64,000 nt of DNA from Phytophthora sp. 'mugwort' (Eukaryota; Oomycota; Peronosporomycetes; Peronosporales; Peronosporaceae). The stretch is from the NCBI GenBank assembly GCA_033558025.1, contig JAUCEF010000011.1:3410001-3474000 (forward strand), given 5' to 3'. Position numbers and translations under genes: made by a program. Shown piece after piece: positions 11,813 through 25,008 of the stretch (its first letter is position 1; each line of letters opens with the position of its first letter). A model generated the notes under the pieces. It was not told the origin of the DNA and did no database searches. It saw only the letters and a program-made list of their open reading frames with translations.

Positions 11813-13039
11813 ATGCTTCGTTATACACTTAGCGATTGTCTACAAGAGGCTTAGAGTCAGTTTCCTATTTTATTCCTATAAAACAAGGACTCACATACCT
11901 TATCCCGCGCACAATCCAGGAAGATGCGACCAATATTTCCTGGCTCCTCAGAAAATTCAGTCATCCACTGCGTCAGCCTCTTCGCACTGCTGTTAGCTGT
12001 GTCTTCTTGCTTCTTCAGCTTTCGGACTAGATTATGCACGGCTTGGGTGGATGTACTTCAAAATACTCTTCTTTGTTGCCCCAGCTTTCCGAAGCTCACT
12101 TCACCGTGTTGACCACATCAGCCTCGAGCGCAGTTTGGCTGTGCGGATACTAATTGAACGTGTGCTTTTTCAGCGAATGATTGTGCACTAACCGAGTCGT
12201 GGTAATCTTCAAAGCATACGTAGGAACCGAGGCATCCTTCACTTGGACACAGGCAATGATCTAGAGTAACGACAGATACCCACTTAGCACAACCAAACCC
12301 AAACTAGTAAAAGGAACACAACTGAGTCCCAACTCATGCCCATCTGACCCAACTCATGCCGAAATACACCCAACAGAAAAAGAAACATACCTGAGCTCTA
12401 CACTCCATAGCTCTAGACTGCATCAGCTTCCTATTTCCCTTACCATGCGCCTTGTACCTCCCCGAGTGTGTGCAAGCGAAGGTCTTCCTGTAGTTCCCCC
12501 ACTCTAATGGAAGTAAAGGCTTCGTGGAAGAAGTCGAGCGTATCTGGCAGCCACAGTATTGTTTGTTTGGACGCGAAAACTCTGTTGACATATAATACCG
12601 GTCAGTATGGTCAGTATCATATGAACGGCAGCAAATTAGGACAGCAAATTCACGACATCAGCATACCTGGTAAGTACACTGCATATACTCCTCCGGATAG
12701 GCCTCTAAATCCTCCCAAGACTCAAACTCCTTCCGACTAAGCGGTGCGGCGTGCACTTCGACTTCTTGGTTTTCCTCAGCTTCGTTTTGCGTACGCCGAG
12801 AATCCGCCGATCCTTCCGAGCGGCCCTGCTTCGACTGCGACGTGTTGGTACTCGAACTGCTCGACGTCTCGTTGGAAGAGTCCACCCATTCCTCATCACT
12901 CGATTCAGCCGGTCGCGAATAGGCAGATGTGCCTTCGCCTGCATCACTCCTTGCCTCACGAGGCGTCCTCACCACCGCTAAGACCGGGCGCCATATCCCC
13001 CCCCCCTGCGCTGGTTTTCCACAAATGAGTGGTGGGGGC

Positions 13040-13260
13040 CGGGTATACAGGGGATGTATACAGCATCTGGACGGATATTTGTAGAGCCAGCTGGTAGGTT
13101 AAAAACTGATCCAGTTTTCACCTAGCCCAGTTGGGCGCAGCACTCACCCTAATAAAATAATGAGAGTGAGTGCTGCATCCATCGTCGTCTCGTGACCATA
13201 TTTTCCCTAACCCCTTTTTCCATATCCGTCCGGCGGAATATAGCCGTATACCTTTCTTTT
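13040..13260. repeat. Head-to-head junction of the two MULE copies with inverted repeats
   Basis: GGACGGATAT near 13071 is mirrored by ATATCCGTCC near 13213, and GTATAC words flank both. Inside, GCAGCACTCAC and GTGAGTGCTGC (about 13137-13176) form an 11-bp inverted repeat. The region is therefore roughly symmetric about 13,150. It may hold the abutting 5' ends or promoters of both elements. Confidence 0.5.
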
Positions 13261-13361
13261 CCCCAATTTATATATAGAAGCGGGGCGGGGGGGGGGGGTC
13301 ATGGCGCCCGACTTGTGCGTCAAAGCGGCGGCCGCGATAGGGGGAACCGAGTGACAGCGAA

Positions 13362-16300
13362 GTGCTGGTCGACAGCGATGAGGAGTGGGTTGACTCGGCG
13401 GAGGAGTCGTCTGGTACCAGCAGCTCCACGTCCAAGCAGCGCCGTCGGATGCCTCCTACCGCCGCCAGGCGACCCAGAGCGGTGAGCAGTCAGTGGTGTT
13501 GGCGCCGCCACTCGAGAAGACCGAGTTTGCTTCCTAGAATGCTTGGACGGCTACCTGAAAGCTTATTCGGGCGATACATACCATGTAAGGTTTGACGTAC
13601 TGTATACGATAACTGATGCGGTTTCAAACTGTTCTAGCTTGTAAATTATTATAACTGCTGTGTGAAGAGCTTCCGCGTTCGCACCAACAACAAGGTCGCG
13701 ACGAGAAACAACGATATTCAAGATTCCGGGTCCATGACGCCGCTTGTACCTGAAGGGTGGGTCCATTACGCGAAGACATTCGTCTGTTCTCATTCAGGGA
13801 AATACAAGCCGCGTGGCCAAGGCAAGAAGAAGCGGCAAGAATCGAGCATCTCGATTGCGACGTGTAGGTGTGTATGATGCTCGGTTGGGCTCAGTTGGGC
13901 TCAGATGGGCCTGGTTGAGCTCGATTGGTGTGAAAGTTGGGTGCCGGTTGGTCGTTCGTGGGCTTACAAAGTATTTGTATCGTTTTGTAGATCAATGCGT
14001 GCGTGCAAATGACCGATTCGGGGGCAGCAGTTCCTACCTTCGTGCTGAGGATTGCTTCAGCCCGTTCGGAGCATAACCATCCTATTACTAGACATATGTT
14101 CGACCATAATCCGCACAATTAGACTGTTTTCGAGCCTGAACTGGCCGGTACTGTCACCGAGCTTGTTAAAGCCGATGCCAGAAGAAACGCATCCTACAAC
14201 TTATCCACAAGAATTCCAGCTGCAACCCGACGAGCCAGGATGTACATATTTTGGTCCGAAAGCTGAAGAAACGAATCACACAGCCCCGATAGCCGCAAAA
14301 CTAGTGAAGCAATGGATGGTCGAGTTCTCTCAAGAGCCAGGGAGTGTGGGAGGAGTATTCGTCGACTCCATGCATGGTAAGGTATGAAAGCTATTGATGC
14401 TGCAGTTTAGCCTTGCTTTTGTGACTTGTTGCTATGTTGTAGACTGTAGCTACGTGTATTACACTGAGACGAAGCATAGGCGGGAGCGCTTCCACCGTTT
14501 TCCAGAGGTCGTGATGATCGACGCCACACACGGCACAAACTTGTCGAAATGCAAGGTCTTCTCCATCGTGGCACACGACGTATTCGGCAAGGGTCAGTTT
14601 GTACAGCATGCCGTTGTGCAACATGAGCGTAATCCAACGCTTTCGACGGGCCTAGAGGAGTTCAAGCGCAATAATCCTGCGTGGAGCCGCATTAAATGCA
14701 TATTGATCGACAAAACGTTTGGCGAGATCGGCGTGCTGAAGAAAGGTTTTCCGGACGCGACGCTGCTGTTGTGACGTGTTGAAATATCTGCGTGTTGAAA
14801 TATCTGCGTGAGCAGATTGCGTCAAAGGACTACGGCTTCAACTCTTAGCAGAAGCAACAACTGAACGGAGTGACCAACCGGCTGGTGTACGCGACGACCG
14901 AGCGGCAGTACTTGCGACTGCCCTAGTTCATGCGCCATACTATGGATGCCGGGACTGGTAAAGTTCTAGTTGAGTCGACGCGGTCTGGCGCTATTGAGTT
15001 GGGCACCCGTCGGGCGGAGTTGGGGGCAGTTGGAGGCGCAGTTGGTGATGAATTGGGCACTGGTCGGGCTGACATGGTCACCGTCGGGTCGAACTGGGCG
15101 CAGTTGGTGAAAAACGTGAATAGTGTAAGCACCCGTTTGAAGATTATTTCGTGAAAAATTGGGATAGCTGTCGTCAAATGGGGTGCGCATTTGAACGGCA
15201 GAATACTTGCATCCTAGGAAACAATACGAATAACCGTCTCGAATCTTCGTGGAAGCAGTTGACAGATCTTGTGGACTACTTTATGCAAATGGACGAGTGT
15301 GTCGATTATGGTCTACCAAGCGCAGGAGGAGAAGAAGTTTCTCCATGCGGTCTACAAACTATCTGTCATGCATCATCCGAAGTACCACCACGAGATGGAG
15401 TTTCTCTTGAAGTTGGTGAGTGAGTACGCGTGTGAGCGTGTGTACGAGCAATACAACTTCGCGACTACCAATGCGAAGTACAAGTTTCACGAGGCGGTCC
15501 CTGGCTTATACTTGATCCAGTGCGATTCCGACGAAATACGCGCTCGATGGCCCGCTCAGCCAATATTCCGTCAGAAGTCGAATTGATCATGTTCGTGTTG
15601 GTTCATTGCTTCGAGGTTGTTGCCATGCTGTCATGTGCTCTTCATTCGGAAGGCAATCAACTTTGATAACATAATTCCCACCCAGCTCTGAATTCGCGTT
15701 GGCGACTGTTGTCGATTCGGGTGAGTTACCCCAGCTGTCTGGGAACCGTTTCGTGTGTCCCGAGTGTTGAAGGAGGCCAATACGTGTTGGGATTCCAACC
15801 GTAAGATCTGTGAAGAAAATTTTCTGGCAACTTCTATTTAATGAGCATTTGAGTGGATTGGGGATGGTTGAGTATAGGGCAGCGATGAAGGTTTTGCGTG
15901 GCGTAGCTACACTTTTCAAACATGGCGAGTATGATTCCATCGACGGGGTAGCTGGTGATTATGGATATGATGATGGCCCAAGTGATGTGGATATGGACAC
16001 GAGGCGGTGACGTCAATCACCAGACATCAGAAGGCGAAGTGGTGACCGAAGCGGTGGAGGTGGTGCAAATTACGAAGGGTAACCCGTTCAGACCATTACA
16101 TCCTGCTAGCTAAAGTGTGGCGTCAGCTTCTTTGGTAGAGAAAACCGAAAAAGCTGACGCCACACTTTAGCTAGCAGGATGTAATGGTCTGAAAAAAAAA
16201 ACACTCAAGTTTGCGCAGAACTACCGGATTTGGGCACGGGTTGTGACGAGTTGGGCTCAGACGGGGACGCGATGGGCGCGGATAGTGATGAGTTGGGAGC

Positions 16301-17670
16301 GGAACTGACAGGGTGGGTACGGAAGCTGAGGAGTTCGGCGTTGAAAGCGAGCCACCTGACGAAAATGACGACCAAGGCTCGACACTTGCTCTAGCAAATT
16401 GAACCGACGATCCAGATCATGAGTCTCCTAAAAGCCAGGGGGCACCCGAAAACAAACGCAGACTGTCGAAGCAAAGCGGAAACAGGCTGTCACTATGGTA
16501 CAAGATGAATTGGAAATGCATGAACATCAAATGAGTCTATTAACAGTTTAAAAAGAACTACTGGATGGTGAGCCTACCTACAAGTCACAACACGAAAAGC
16601 TCCTGCAGTTCAAGCATTCATGCTCGATATGAAGCCAAAGTCTCCCATCGCGCACGAGCTAGCCAAGCCCCCCCCCCCCCGAAAGTTGTTATAAATATTT
16701 TGTTTTAATTTTTTTTCCGTTTTAGCTAAAGGAAAAAAAAGGTGACCGCCCCAGTCAATAACACGAAAGCACTGATGCGGCCAGAAGAGGTGGTCCGAAT
16801 CTTTCCCATGGAATTGATCAAGGAGTGCACGGCTAAGTTTACGGCGTACCAAACGAAAAAGCAATTAACGTTGGAGATGCAGCTGGCACTGGAGATCGTT
16901 GGCCTCGTAGTATTCGCAAACGCTACTGTAGCGCTCGTGAGAAAGTGGCAAACTGTCGTAAAATCTGTGAAGACGATCAAAAGAGCGGTGACTTAGATTG
17001 CGCAGTTAGACTTAACGCGTTACGGAAACTCTAGTTCTACGTCGAGGAGGGCCCCGCTATACCTATGTTGTTGGAAGTCTGCCAATTTTGTCAATCGAGT
17101 ATGCGGACATGGTAGACTTGGCTGCGAAGGAAACTCTTAGCGCTTAAGTAATGCAGATGGTACTGCATAAACTGTTTGGTGCGGACCCCAACATTCGAGT
17201 GATTGACCCGTCAAACCTAGAAGTCTTAAACGGAGCTTTTATGTCGGAGAATGAGCATTTTAAACGAGCGTTAGCAGGTCCACCAAGAAGATGAAAGTCC
17301 TCTGCCCAATTAACTGCAATAACAGTCGCTGGTGTGTTGCGGTGACGGAACTGAAAGAGGTCAGAGCGTAGTCTTCGATTCTATGGCGTCCTCTTACGAT
17401 TCCAGTGTCCGTGCCGCGGCACAACGGCTGATCACTATGCTACCTGAAAGAAGTCAGGCTCAGTTCCCGCTTAAAGACCCACGATCCTGGCCTGGACATC
17501 CAAAGCGACGTTTTTTTTTTTTTTTACACACTGCGACGTGTACGTCTTGCTGACCTTCGAGAAGTTTTGTGGGTCAGAGCCACTCGGTCACCTCGATAAG
17601 AAGACTCTGTAATGCATGCGCTACCGCTATTTACGCATGTGCATGAAAGAAGAAGGGATTAGCAGTAGCT
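13362..17670 (+). mobile_element. MULE transposon with Ulp1 domain, copy 2 (degraded)
   Basis: The parts run in the same order as copy 1 but on the plus strand: acidic N terminus (13362-13590, DEEWVDSAEESS), zinc-binding region (13660-13870, TFVCSHSGKYKP), linker (14240-14387), transposase core (14510-14773, MIDATHGTNLSKCK), a NNRLESSWKQL block (15220-15300), helical region (16740-16993, VVRIFPMELIKECTAK) and Ulp1-like end (17285-17670). Stops and frameshifts are frequent. The Ulp1 His-Trp is now Arg-Trp (NNSRWCV, about 17325). A 15-base T run at 17510-17524 lies just before the catalytic-Cys block. Words such as GTTGGGC recur through the element (13880-13920, 14990-15110, 16240-16320, 17930-18050). 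Confidence 0.72.
16087..16193. repeat. Perfect 43-bp hairpin (foldback)
   Basis: Positions 16087-16129 are exactly the reverse complement of 16151-16193, with a 21-base loop. The arm begins TTCAGACCATTACATCC. It lies inside MULE copy 2 and a poly-A run follows it. It may be a foldback MITE or a source of small RNA. Confidence 0.9.
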
Positions 17671-18543
17671 AAGTGAATGAAACCGCTCATGTTGAGTCTG
17701 GCTATATTTGTCGAGTGGTACGCTTAAGCTCGGTGGGCCTTGGCCATAGGGACACTAGGGTCCCTGAGTCAAAAGACTTTAGAATACGAAAGAGAAGCCC
17801 GTTCCCCAGCAGAACACGCCCCCCTCTTCGGCCTTTGGCGTTGGCGCCACATACGAATGTCTTGCCACTCCGGCTCTTTTGCATCTTCCGGTTATACGCG
17901 TATAGCGTTTAACGCCGGCTCCCTCGCGTTGGGTGCTCTGTTGGGTGCAACTTGGGTGTCTGACGGTCACAAATGGGCGCTGGTAGGCACGGTTGGGTGT
18001 CATAACTTCGTCCCGTCCCGTCCAATGTCCACCAGTTGGGTGCAGCAACGAGTGCCTAAAATAATATGGTATTAATGCTAGCCATGCGTCGCCGCTACGC
18101 GGTGGAATTGAAAGTTTGGGGGGCCCCGTTTCGCTTGCTCGAGAGCTCGCTCCACTACTAAGAAAGTGTATAAATGAAATCTCAATTGTTAGTAAGCTCA
18201 CAACATGGTGTATTTATATTTATTTCCAAGAACCGTTCCCTAGACGAATGCTCAGTCTGAGTCAGATTGGAAAGTGAGCTTGTCCTCGGACTTCGTCTTC
18301 GGTCGGCCTCGCCTTCTCTGCCTCTTACCCTCATCGCACGGATTGGTGGCGGAACGCGAGGGAGTACTATCTACTCTGGCGAATCTTCACAAACACCTAA
18401 ACTGAACTGCGTGCACCATGAAAGCACCGCATGCAATGCAGAATCACCCATATTGACCCAGTCGCATTTACGACATGGCAACAAGTGTTCCACACTTGGT
18501 CCGATCAATTTTGAGCCAATTGAAATGGCAAGGGATACCTGCC
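17671..18543. other. Intergenic spacer, no gene seen
   Basis: Between MULE copy 2 and the Gypsy LTR. Short GTTGGGTG words occur at 17930-18050, as in the MULE copies, so the first part may belong to that element. No protein match was seen in any frame. Confidence 0.4.
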
Positions 18544-18948
18544 TGTAATGGGGCATGTTCCTGATGGATGGCTCATGGTCAGTTGGTGTGACCACATAAT
18601 ATGGGACTCCACACACTAGGTACGGATCGTATCTAGAAGAGAAGACGCACCATTAAGTACGGATCACACTTAGACGAGAGACACATGGCTTGAGAACCAC
18701 CCATTGAGAAATACCGGTGACTTAGGGGATGCATTAACTAGGCAGTTTACAGTAAGTAGAACATAGGAGCATGTCAATTAAGACTCAGTTGAAATCTAAC
18801 CTAAAGTTCGCAAGTCGAGGGAACCCTGTCCCACAGACTATTGGAAAGCCAGGCTTTCCACGTGCGACAAGAAGACAGAGATGCAGGGCGTCTGTCTCGG
18901 TTAGAAGCTGCGCTTCCTCAGGCCAGAGTGTATGTGACCCCCGTCACA
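18544..18948 (+). repeat. 5' LTR of the Gypsy element
   Basis: Starts TGTAATGGGGCATG and ends in ...CCGTCACA. It matches 26178-26622 along its whole length, with one internal block absent (see 3' LTR) and scattered substitutions. Confidence 0.85.
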
Positions 18949-19016
18949 CCTAGTAGCACTTGTAGTCAATCCCGCGACCGTCGCGGATTGCTATAGCAAT
19001 CAAATTCTCTTCGAGT

Positions 19017-19979
19017 ATGGAGGACGCAGGGAGTCGAATGCCGTCTCGCCAAGACTTCCCTCAACTCTCAGATGCCCACTGGGACACCTTAGAGAAGATG
19101 GTTAGCCTTCTAGGCGAGCGGGCATTCGCTGGATTCCCCTCACTCTCTGCGGAAGAACAGAGAGCCCGCGCTGAGCGTTTCGACAAGTACGAGACCTCGC
19201 TCACCACACACGTGAGTGTAGCAGCCCAAGAAGCTGCAAGCGCGACAGTACGGGCGGAAGCCCAGAGCGCAGCTCAATCCGCTGTGCGGGAGTCCATTAC
19301 CTTCGCTACGCGACAAGGATCGACGAAGGCGGTTAAGATGACGGTTCGCAATTTCGACGAGAAGGAGTCGGACAGCTTGGTCTTCTGGATCCGCGAGATC
19401 GAGATCGCGCTGAGCGCGGGACAGATCTTGATGCGAGATCTCAAGTTGCCTTCGCCCTGTCCAACCTGGTAGGTCGGGCACGTGCATGGACTATGGCTCG
19501 AGAGACCTCGTCTCCGGGGTATTTCACCTCATGGTCTTCATGGAACAAGAACGCAAGAATTTTCTGTTGGCCAACGTGGCGTATCGCCATCGCTCCCTGT
19601 CCTTGCGATGCAAGCAAGGCAAACGCTCCCTCCAAACTATGTCATGGAAATGCAAAACCTTGAAGCGGCTATGGCCGGAGCTCCCCTCTCGGGGGACGTG
19701 AAGGTCACGGTGTCCATGGACGGTGTCCGCACGGGTCCGGTGCGGACGGAGCGCTTTCAGCGTCAGCCCAAGACCTTCAACGAGGCAATACACCTCGCTC
19801 TGCTGGAAGCCCACTGTGTGCGTTCTGCACAGGGGCATGCTGGTCCTTCGGACTCGTCTGAGGGCCCCACCCCCACGGAGATATTTTCTGCCGAGTAGGC
19901 TCGACTCTCCTCCTCGAAACCACTAATGAGTGGTTGCTGCTTCGGATGCAACGAAGTAGGCCACTTCCGTCGAAATTGC
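19017..19979 (+). pseudogene. Gypsy gag (broken)
   Basis: Begins with ATG 69 bases after the LTR. The first 151 codons are open (helical capsid-like region). After a frameshift near 19470 the rest continues in another frame. A CX2CX4HX4C zinc knuckle (CFGCNEVGHFRRNC) lies at 19938-19979. This is the nucleocapsid part that binds genomic RNA. Confidence 0.8.
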
Positions 19980-20249
19980 CCGACAAATCCGTTGCGAGTC
20001 AACCGTGGCAAGGCCACCTCGGCGTCGCCGTCGCTCAATGTAATTGAGTCCGACTTGTCGGAAAACGACGGCTCCCAGTAGGCGCGGGACGCCTCTGGGT
20101 GACTCCGTTCTTCACGGTTTATGGTGGCTTTGCCACCTCCCCGTCCGGGGAAGCAAGTCCCTGAGACAACGTTGTTGTTTCTCTCGGTGGCCGCTACGCG
20201 GTCTAACCTCGTGGTCGCCACCGCCAGCGTCAAAGGGTAAGAAGAGCCT

Positions 20250-23200
20250 ATGATCATCCTGATCGATTCAGGAGCGTCCTACAATTTCGCAACGAAAACT
20301 AGCGTTGCTAGGAACAGTACACTGTATGCTAAAGCTTTAGAAGACACTAAGAGTAATCATAATGTGTCTGTTCGCTTAGCGACTGGTTAGATTGTATCGA
20401 CGCGGAAGGTTCTCCTTCCTTTGACCGTCAAATTGGACGACTTATAATCGGCTCGAACTGCTAATTGTCCTCGCCATGGATGATCGATACGAACTAATCC
20501 TCGGCATGCCCTGGCTTGTGAAGCATGAGCCGTGGGTCGACTGGCGCAGTCGCACCATAGGTGCTAGCCATAAACCCCTCGTGGATCGAGCTTTGGCAGG
20601 TCATGTCCTCTCCTCATCCCGTGACGGGTTCGTGCATGAGTACCGAGTGCCACGTGGAGAACGACACTTTGCCGGCTCTGCCGAACGAGGGGTCGCTTCT
20701 GAAACCTAAGTTGGTCGAGCAGAGGCTCCCACAACGCAACGCGTCCGAGCTGGCTCAGCTCACGCGGATGAGGAAGCAGCTGACGACGGACGTCGAGCAA
20801 CCCAAGGTGGTCGAGCACAGACTCCCATGAATGAAGAGATTGACAGCGAGGCTGTATCCCTACCTGTTGGCCGAGTGAGCGGGGTGTCCACCACTGTGGT
20901 CGCTGAAACACTCACCGGAAAACCGCAAGGCCGGCGTTGAGCTAACGCCCTTACCCGGGGTATCGGAGCTCATGAAGCTCGAGGAGCTATCGTACGTCGA
21001 TTTCCTCAAGTCATCGAAGGCAGGAGAAATTGAGGACCTCGTCCGTCTCCGCCGAGAGCAGGCCTCGATGGAACTTAATAACTCGTCGGTCATCGACCCA
21101 GACGTTCTTGAAGAAGATAGGGGCGCACAGAGGCAACGGCGTTATGGCGCAGCCATTTTAAAAGATCTCTCGGATCCTTATTATCCTCTGTTGAAGGAGT
21201 TCTCGGATGTGGTCTCCGAAAAAAAGCCCTTCCATATTACCACCGGATCGTGGTGTTCGCCACGAAATCGACTAGGCGCCTGGTACCAAGTACTGCACCA
21301 CTCGGCAGTGGCCGCTTCCAAAGGAGCAAGTCGATGTGATCGACGCGTTCTTCGCGGCGAAGCATGCCGCCAGCATCGTGCGCGGTTAAAGTCGCCGCAC
21401 TCGTCCTCGACGTTTTGTGTGCGCAAACCCAACGGGAAGTGGCGTATGGTTCACGCCTTCAAGAAGCTGAATGCTGCCATCATCCCGGTGTCAACGGTCA
21501 ACGCTTATTCCCCGGAAGGATGCGTTGCAGAACAACATGGCGGGCTGCACGGTGTTCAGCGCGCTCGACATGGCCGATGGGTGTTATCAGCTACTGATGC
21601 GGGAATCGGATATTCCTCTGACAGCAGTGAGTACTCCCAGCGGGATGTTACGGGAATGGTTGGTGATGTCCCAAGGGCTATCCAACGCGCCAGCGACGTT
21701 TAATCGTTTGGTGACACAGCTATTCCGACGCTGCGGCACGTTGTGCAGACATACTTCGACGATATCTTCGTTCACAGCCACACTGCAGATGGAAAAGACT
21801 GACGTCGAAATGCACATTGCACAACTCCGTGAGGTTTTGTTGTGCATGAGGGAGGATCGCTTGTATGCAAATATGAACAAGTGCATCTTCGACCCGGAGG
21901 AAATCCCGTTCCTCGGGTGCTTCCCTGGGAAGGATGGCATAAGGGCTGACCCCGAGAAGATTGAAGCAATCTCGCAGTGGCCTGTGCCTACCCCCCAACG
22001 TGATCTTCGCAAGTGACTGGGCCTCGCCAACTACTTACACAAGTATAGCGAGTACTACGCTGAGTTGGCCACGCCTTTGACGAACCTTCTAAAGAAAGAA
22101 GCGGGATGGTCATAGACCGATGAGGCTCAAGCCATTAAGTAGAGTCTGCAGAGCGCCCCAATCCTGGCAATCCCCGACGAGGATCATCCGTTTAGCGTGG
22201 TGTGTGATGCCTCTGACTTTGCCATGGCTGCGCCCTGCTCCAAATTGATGCCGAAGGCAGGGAGAGGGTGGTTTCGTTCCAATCCCGGCAGCTGAAAGCT
22301 GCGGAGAAGAACTACCATGTCCATGTCAAGGAACTCCTCGCGATGAAGTACGCGCTACTGAAGTTCAGGGTCCATCTGATGGGCAGCAAGCCCTTTGCGA
22401 TCTGCACAGACCATGCTCCTTGAGGACGGCGACCTCGTCGCCGCATCGCTCCCAGCGCATGGCGCGATGGCTATCGTTCTTCGTCGAGTACAACTTCACG
22501 GTGGCTTACCAGCCGGGCAAGCAAAATGTCCTGGAAGACGCATCAGGGGACCAGACTACGAGCTAGCACGCGCCGTGCTTCTCGAGTCGCCGCTACACGA
22601 GCGGATTCGTGAAGCTTACGCAGAAGACGATGATCTCAGAGATTTGGTGCAAGCGCTGCGCGCGGGCTCTGGTAACGCCCAGCTTATGGCTCGTTAACGC
22701 GCGCGGTTGCATCGCTATACCCTCTCTCAGGGCCTTCGCTACTACCGAGTAGACAAAGAGGCCGATGGTCGCCTGGTCGTTCCCAACAACGAACGCCCTG
22801 ATGCATCAAATCCTCTTTGAGGCCCACGACACGGTGCTTAGCGGCCACTTGGGTCGAGAAAGACGTACACGTCCTTGGCACGGGATTACTGGTGGGCCCA
22901 TATGTATAAGTGAGTTCGATCTTACGTCAAGACGTGCGAGACGTGCCAACGGGTGAAACCCTCGCCCGCTTCGGCAGCGCCACTGATGAGCTTGCCGGTT
23001 TCGGCTGACTGTTGGCGCTCGGTGAGCATGGACTTCATCTTCGAGTTACCGCCCGATGAGAGAGGCCATACTGGCATCTTGATCTTCGTTTGCCGGCTGA
23101 GCAAGATGATACGGCTGGTGGCTGTGAAAAACAAAGTGACAGCACCGCAGGCGTCACAACTCTTCATTGACAATGTCTTCCGTCATCACGGCCTCCAAGA

Positions 23201-24600
23201 GGCATTTGGCGGTGAAAGAGACACTTGGTTTGTGTCTCACTTCTGGCAACACCTGTTCCGACGTCTCGGTACGAAGTTGGACATGTCCAGGACGGACCAT
23301 CCACAGACCGATGATCAAACCGAACGCGTCAACCGTGGCTTGGAAGACGTCTTGCACCATGTCTGCGTGGCAGAACCCACGAAGTGGAGCACGCAGTTGG
23401 TGCAAGTAAATTTGCGCTAAATAACGCGGTTCACGTATTTACGAGGTTCACCCCTTTCTACGTTAATGGGTTTTGTCATCCACGTACGTCGTTATCATTG
23501 CCTCCGGCATCTGATTTGAATGAGGGAGGGTCTGTCGTCGACGGCCCAATGGGCCTCAAAGGCGTATGCTCGCCCGTGAAACGGAACCTTATTTCCTTCA
23601 TCGAAGCTGGAGCAGCGATTCGCGCTCGCGTCTGTGACGCCATGGCAGCCGCCCAAGATCTACAAAAGGAAAACAGTGACCACCACGGGCGCAACAACAC
23701 AAGTGTTTAAATAGGAGATTTGATGTTATTAAATGCCAAAAAATTTTCCTATACACGCAATGGCTTCGGTGGGAAGCACGAAACTCAGGCCACGATTCGT
23801 GGTGCCGTTCACGGTCATTGGAGGCCACGGCAACGCCTACACGTTGGATCTGTCATCGTCCATAGCAACGCATCCAACTTTCTACGTCGGCATGCTCAAA
23901 GAATACCATGAGGCTGAGAGCCTTCCGCCGGGTCTGGCCGAGACCCCGTGTAGCAATGCAGAATGCTCTGCACCACGCGCATCAGTGTCTGCACATTCAC
24001 AGGCGCCGATGGCGGCCGCGCAGCAGAGCAGCTCTAGCAGGTTCGACAGGCGGGTGCCGCACCAGGCGTCGGACATGGTCATAGCGATCCCGGATCCAGC
24101 TGACCTGCTCTTCGAGCGAATGACGGACATGCATCTCAGACTGCGTCAAGTCCTGCTCCAGGCGATACACCTTCGCCCACAGGCGGTGCCTCTCCGCGTC
24201 TACGTCGGGCGCCTGGCGCAACTCCCGCTCCAATCACGTCTCCAGGAGCTGTTGGTGGCCACGCAAAGCGATCATATCCGTTCGACGAACATCCAGACGG
24301 CTCTGACAACTCGTTATCGCTTCTGCGAGGTTTAACCGAACCAGTCAGCGGCGTCAACTTGAGCCGCGACGACCCAGCAACGGCAGCTCCGGCCTCCTCA
24401 CCCCTCTGGATAGTGATGGGGACCAGTACTCCGATGTGGAGAATCTGGTTAAACACCGGAGGTGTGCTGGCGTCGACCAGTATCTGGTAGAGTGGCGCGG
24501 CTATCCCTCGTCCGGTAATACAAGGCAGACGGAAAGCCGCCTTGCGGTGGACTGCGCCGACATCGTGGACGCTTATAAGTGCTCCCCCGGAGCCGATCGG
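20250..24600 (+). pseudogene. Gypsy pol: PR, RT, RNase H, integrase, chromodomain (broken)
   Basis: Protease: LIDSGAS near 20256-20276 and ELILGMPWL at about 20490. Reverse transcriptase: FCVRKPNGKWRMVHAF (about 21415), FSALDMADGCYQL (about 21560), and the catalytic YFDD at 21752-21763, which lies in a shifted frame. RNase H: VVCDASDFA (about 22200). Integrase: zinc-finger remnant with CETCQRVK (about 22930), core with SMDFIFELPPDERG (23020 on) and a TERVNRG segment carrying the last acid. Chromodomain: QYLVEWRGYPSSG near 24480-24510, which in chromoviruses targets integration to modified histones. Frameshifts and in-frame stops occur in every domain. Confidence 0.85.
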
Positions 24601-25008
24601 CGCTAACAGGCCCTAGACGATCCTAGTTTCAACGGGCTATGAATGCCTCGACTTCTGCACCTTCGATACGACCTCCTCGATGCCAATTTGTGGTGTGGGC
24701 ATGCCTCGGACGTCTCAACGTCGATCCCAAGTCCGGTCAGCTTTCATCTTCGCCATGCGAAAGCGAAGACGCCGCAGCACGAGCCAATCTATCCGATGAG
24801 CGACCGCATTAACTCAGCAACGGGTTAGCCGGCGCGGCGAAGACAAGCCTCGAACTCAACCTCGTTGGACTATCGGGCGAGGGCCGTATCGCTTGCAAGA
24901 ACGATCGGACACTCCTCGCAGCTAGCTACGGTGGCGCCGGGCTGACGGCTTCGCCGCAGATACGACGAATACTCCTCCGGAGACCAGATGCGATGCGCTA
25001 GCAGCTGC

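Larger units (their letters stand above)
9385..12975 (-). mobile_element. MULE transposon with C-terminal Ulp1 domain, copy 1 (degraded)
   Basis: On the minus strand from 12975 the parts of one large transposase gene follow in order. First comes an acidic Ser-rich N terminus (12975-12670) with a DEEWVDSS motif, ending at a plausible CAG/GTATGC splice donor. A FAR1/WRKY-GCM1-like zinc-binding region follows (12580-12180: TFACTHSGRYK, LKITTTRLVHNHSL), then a linker (12039-11860), the MULE RNase H-like core with VLMIDATHGTNISKYK (11780-11585), a helical region (11313-10012) and an Ulp1-like protease (9915-9385). Several frameshifts and stops separate the parts. Plant KAONASHI-type MULEs also fuse MULE transposase and Ulp1, so the architecture has precedent. 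It lies head-to-head with copy 2. Confidence 0.75.
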
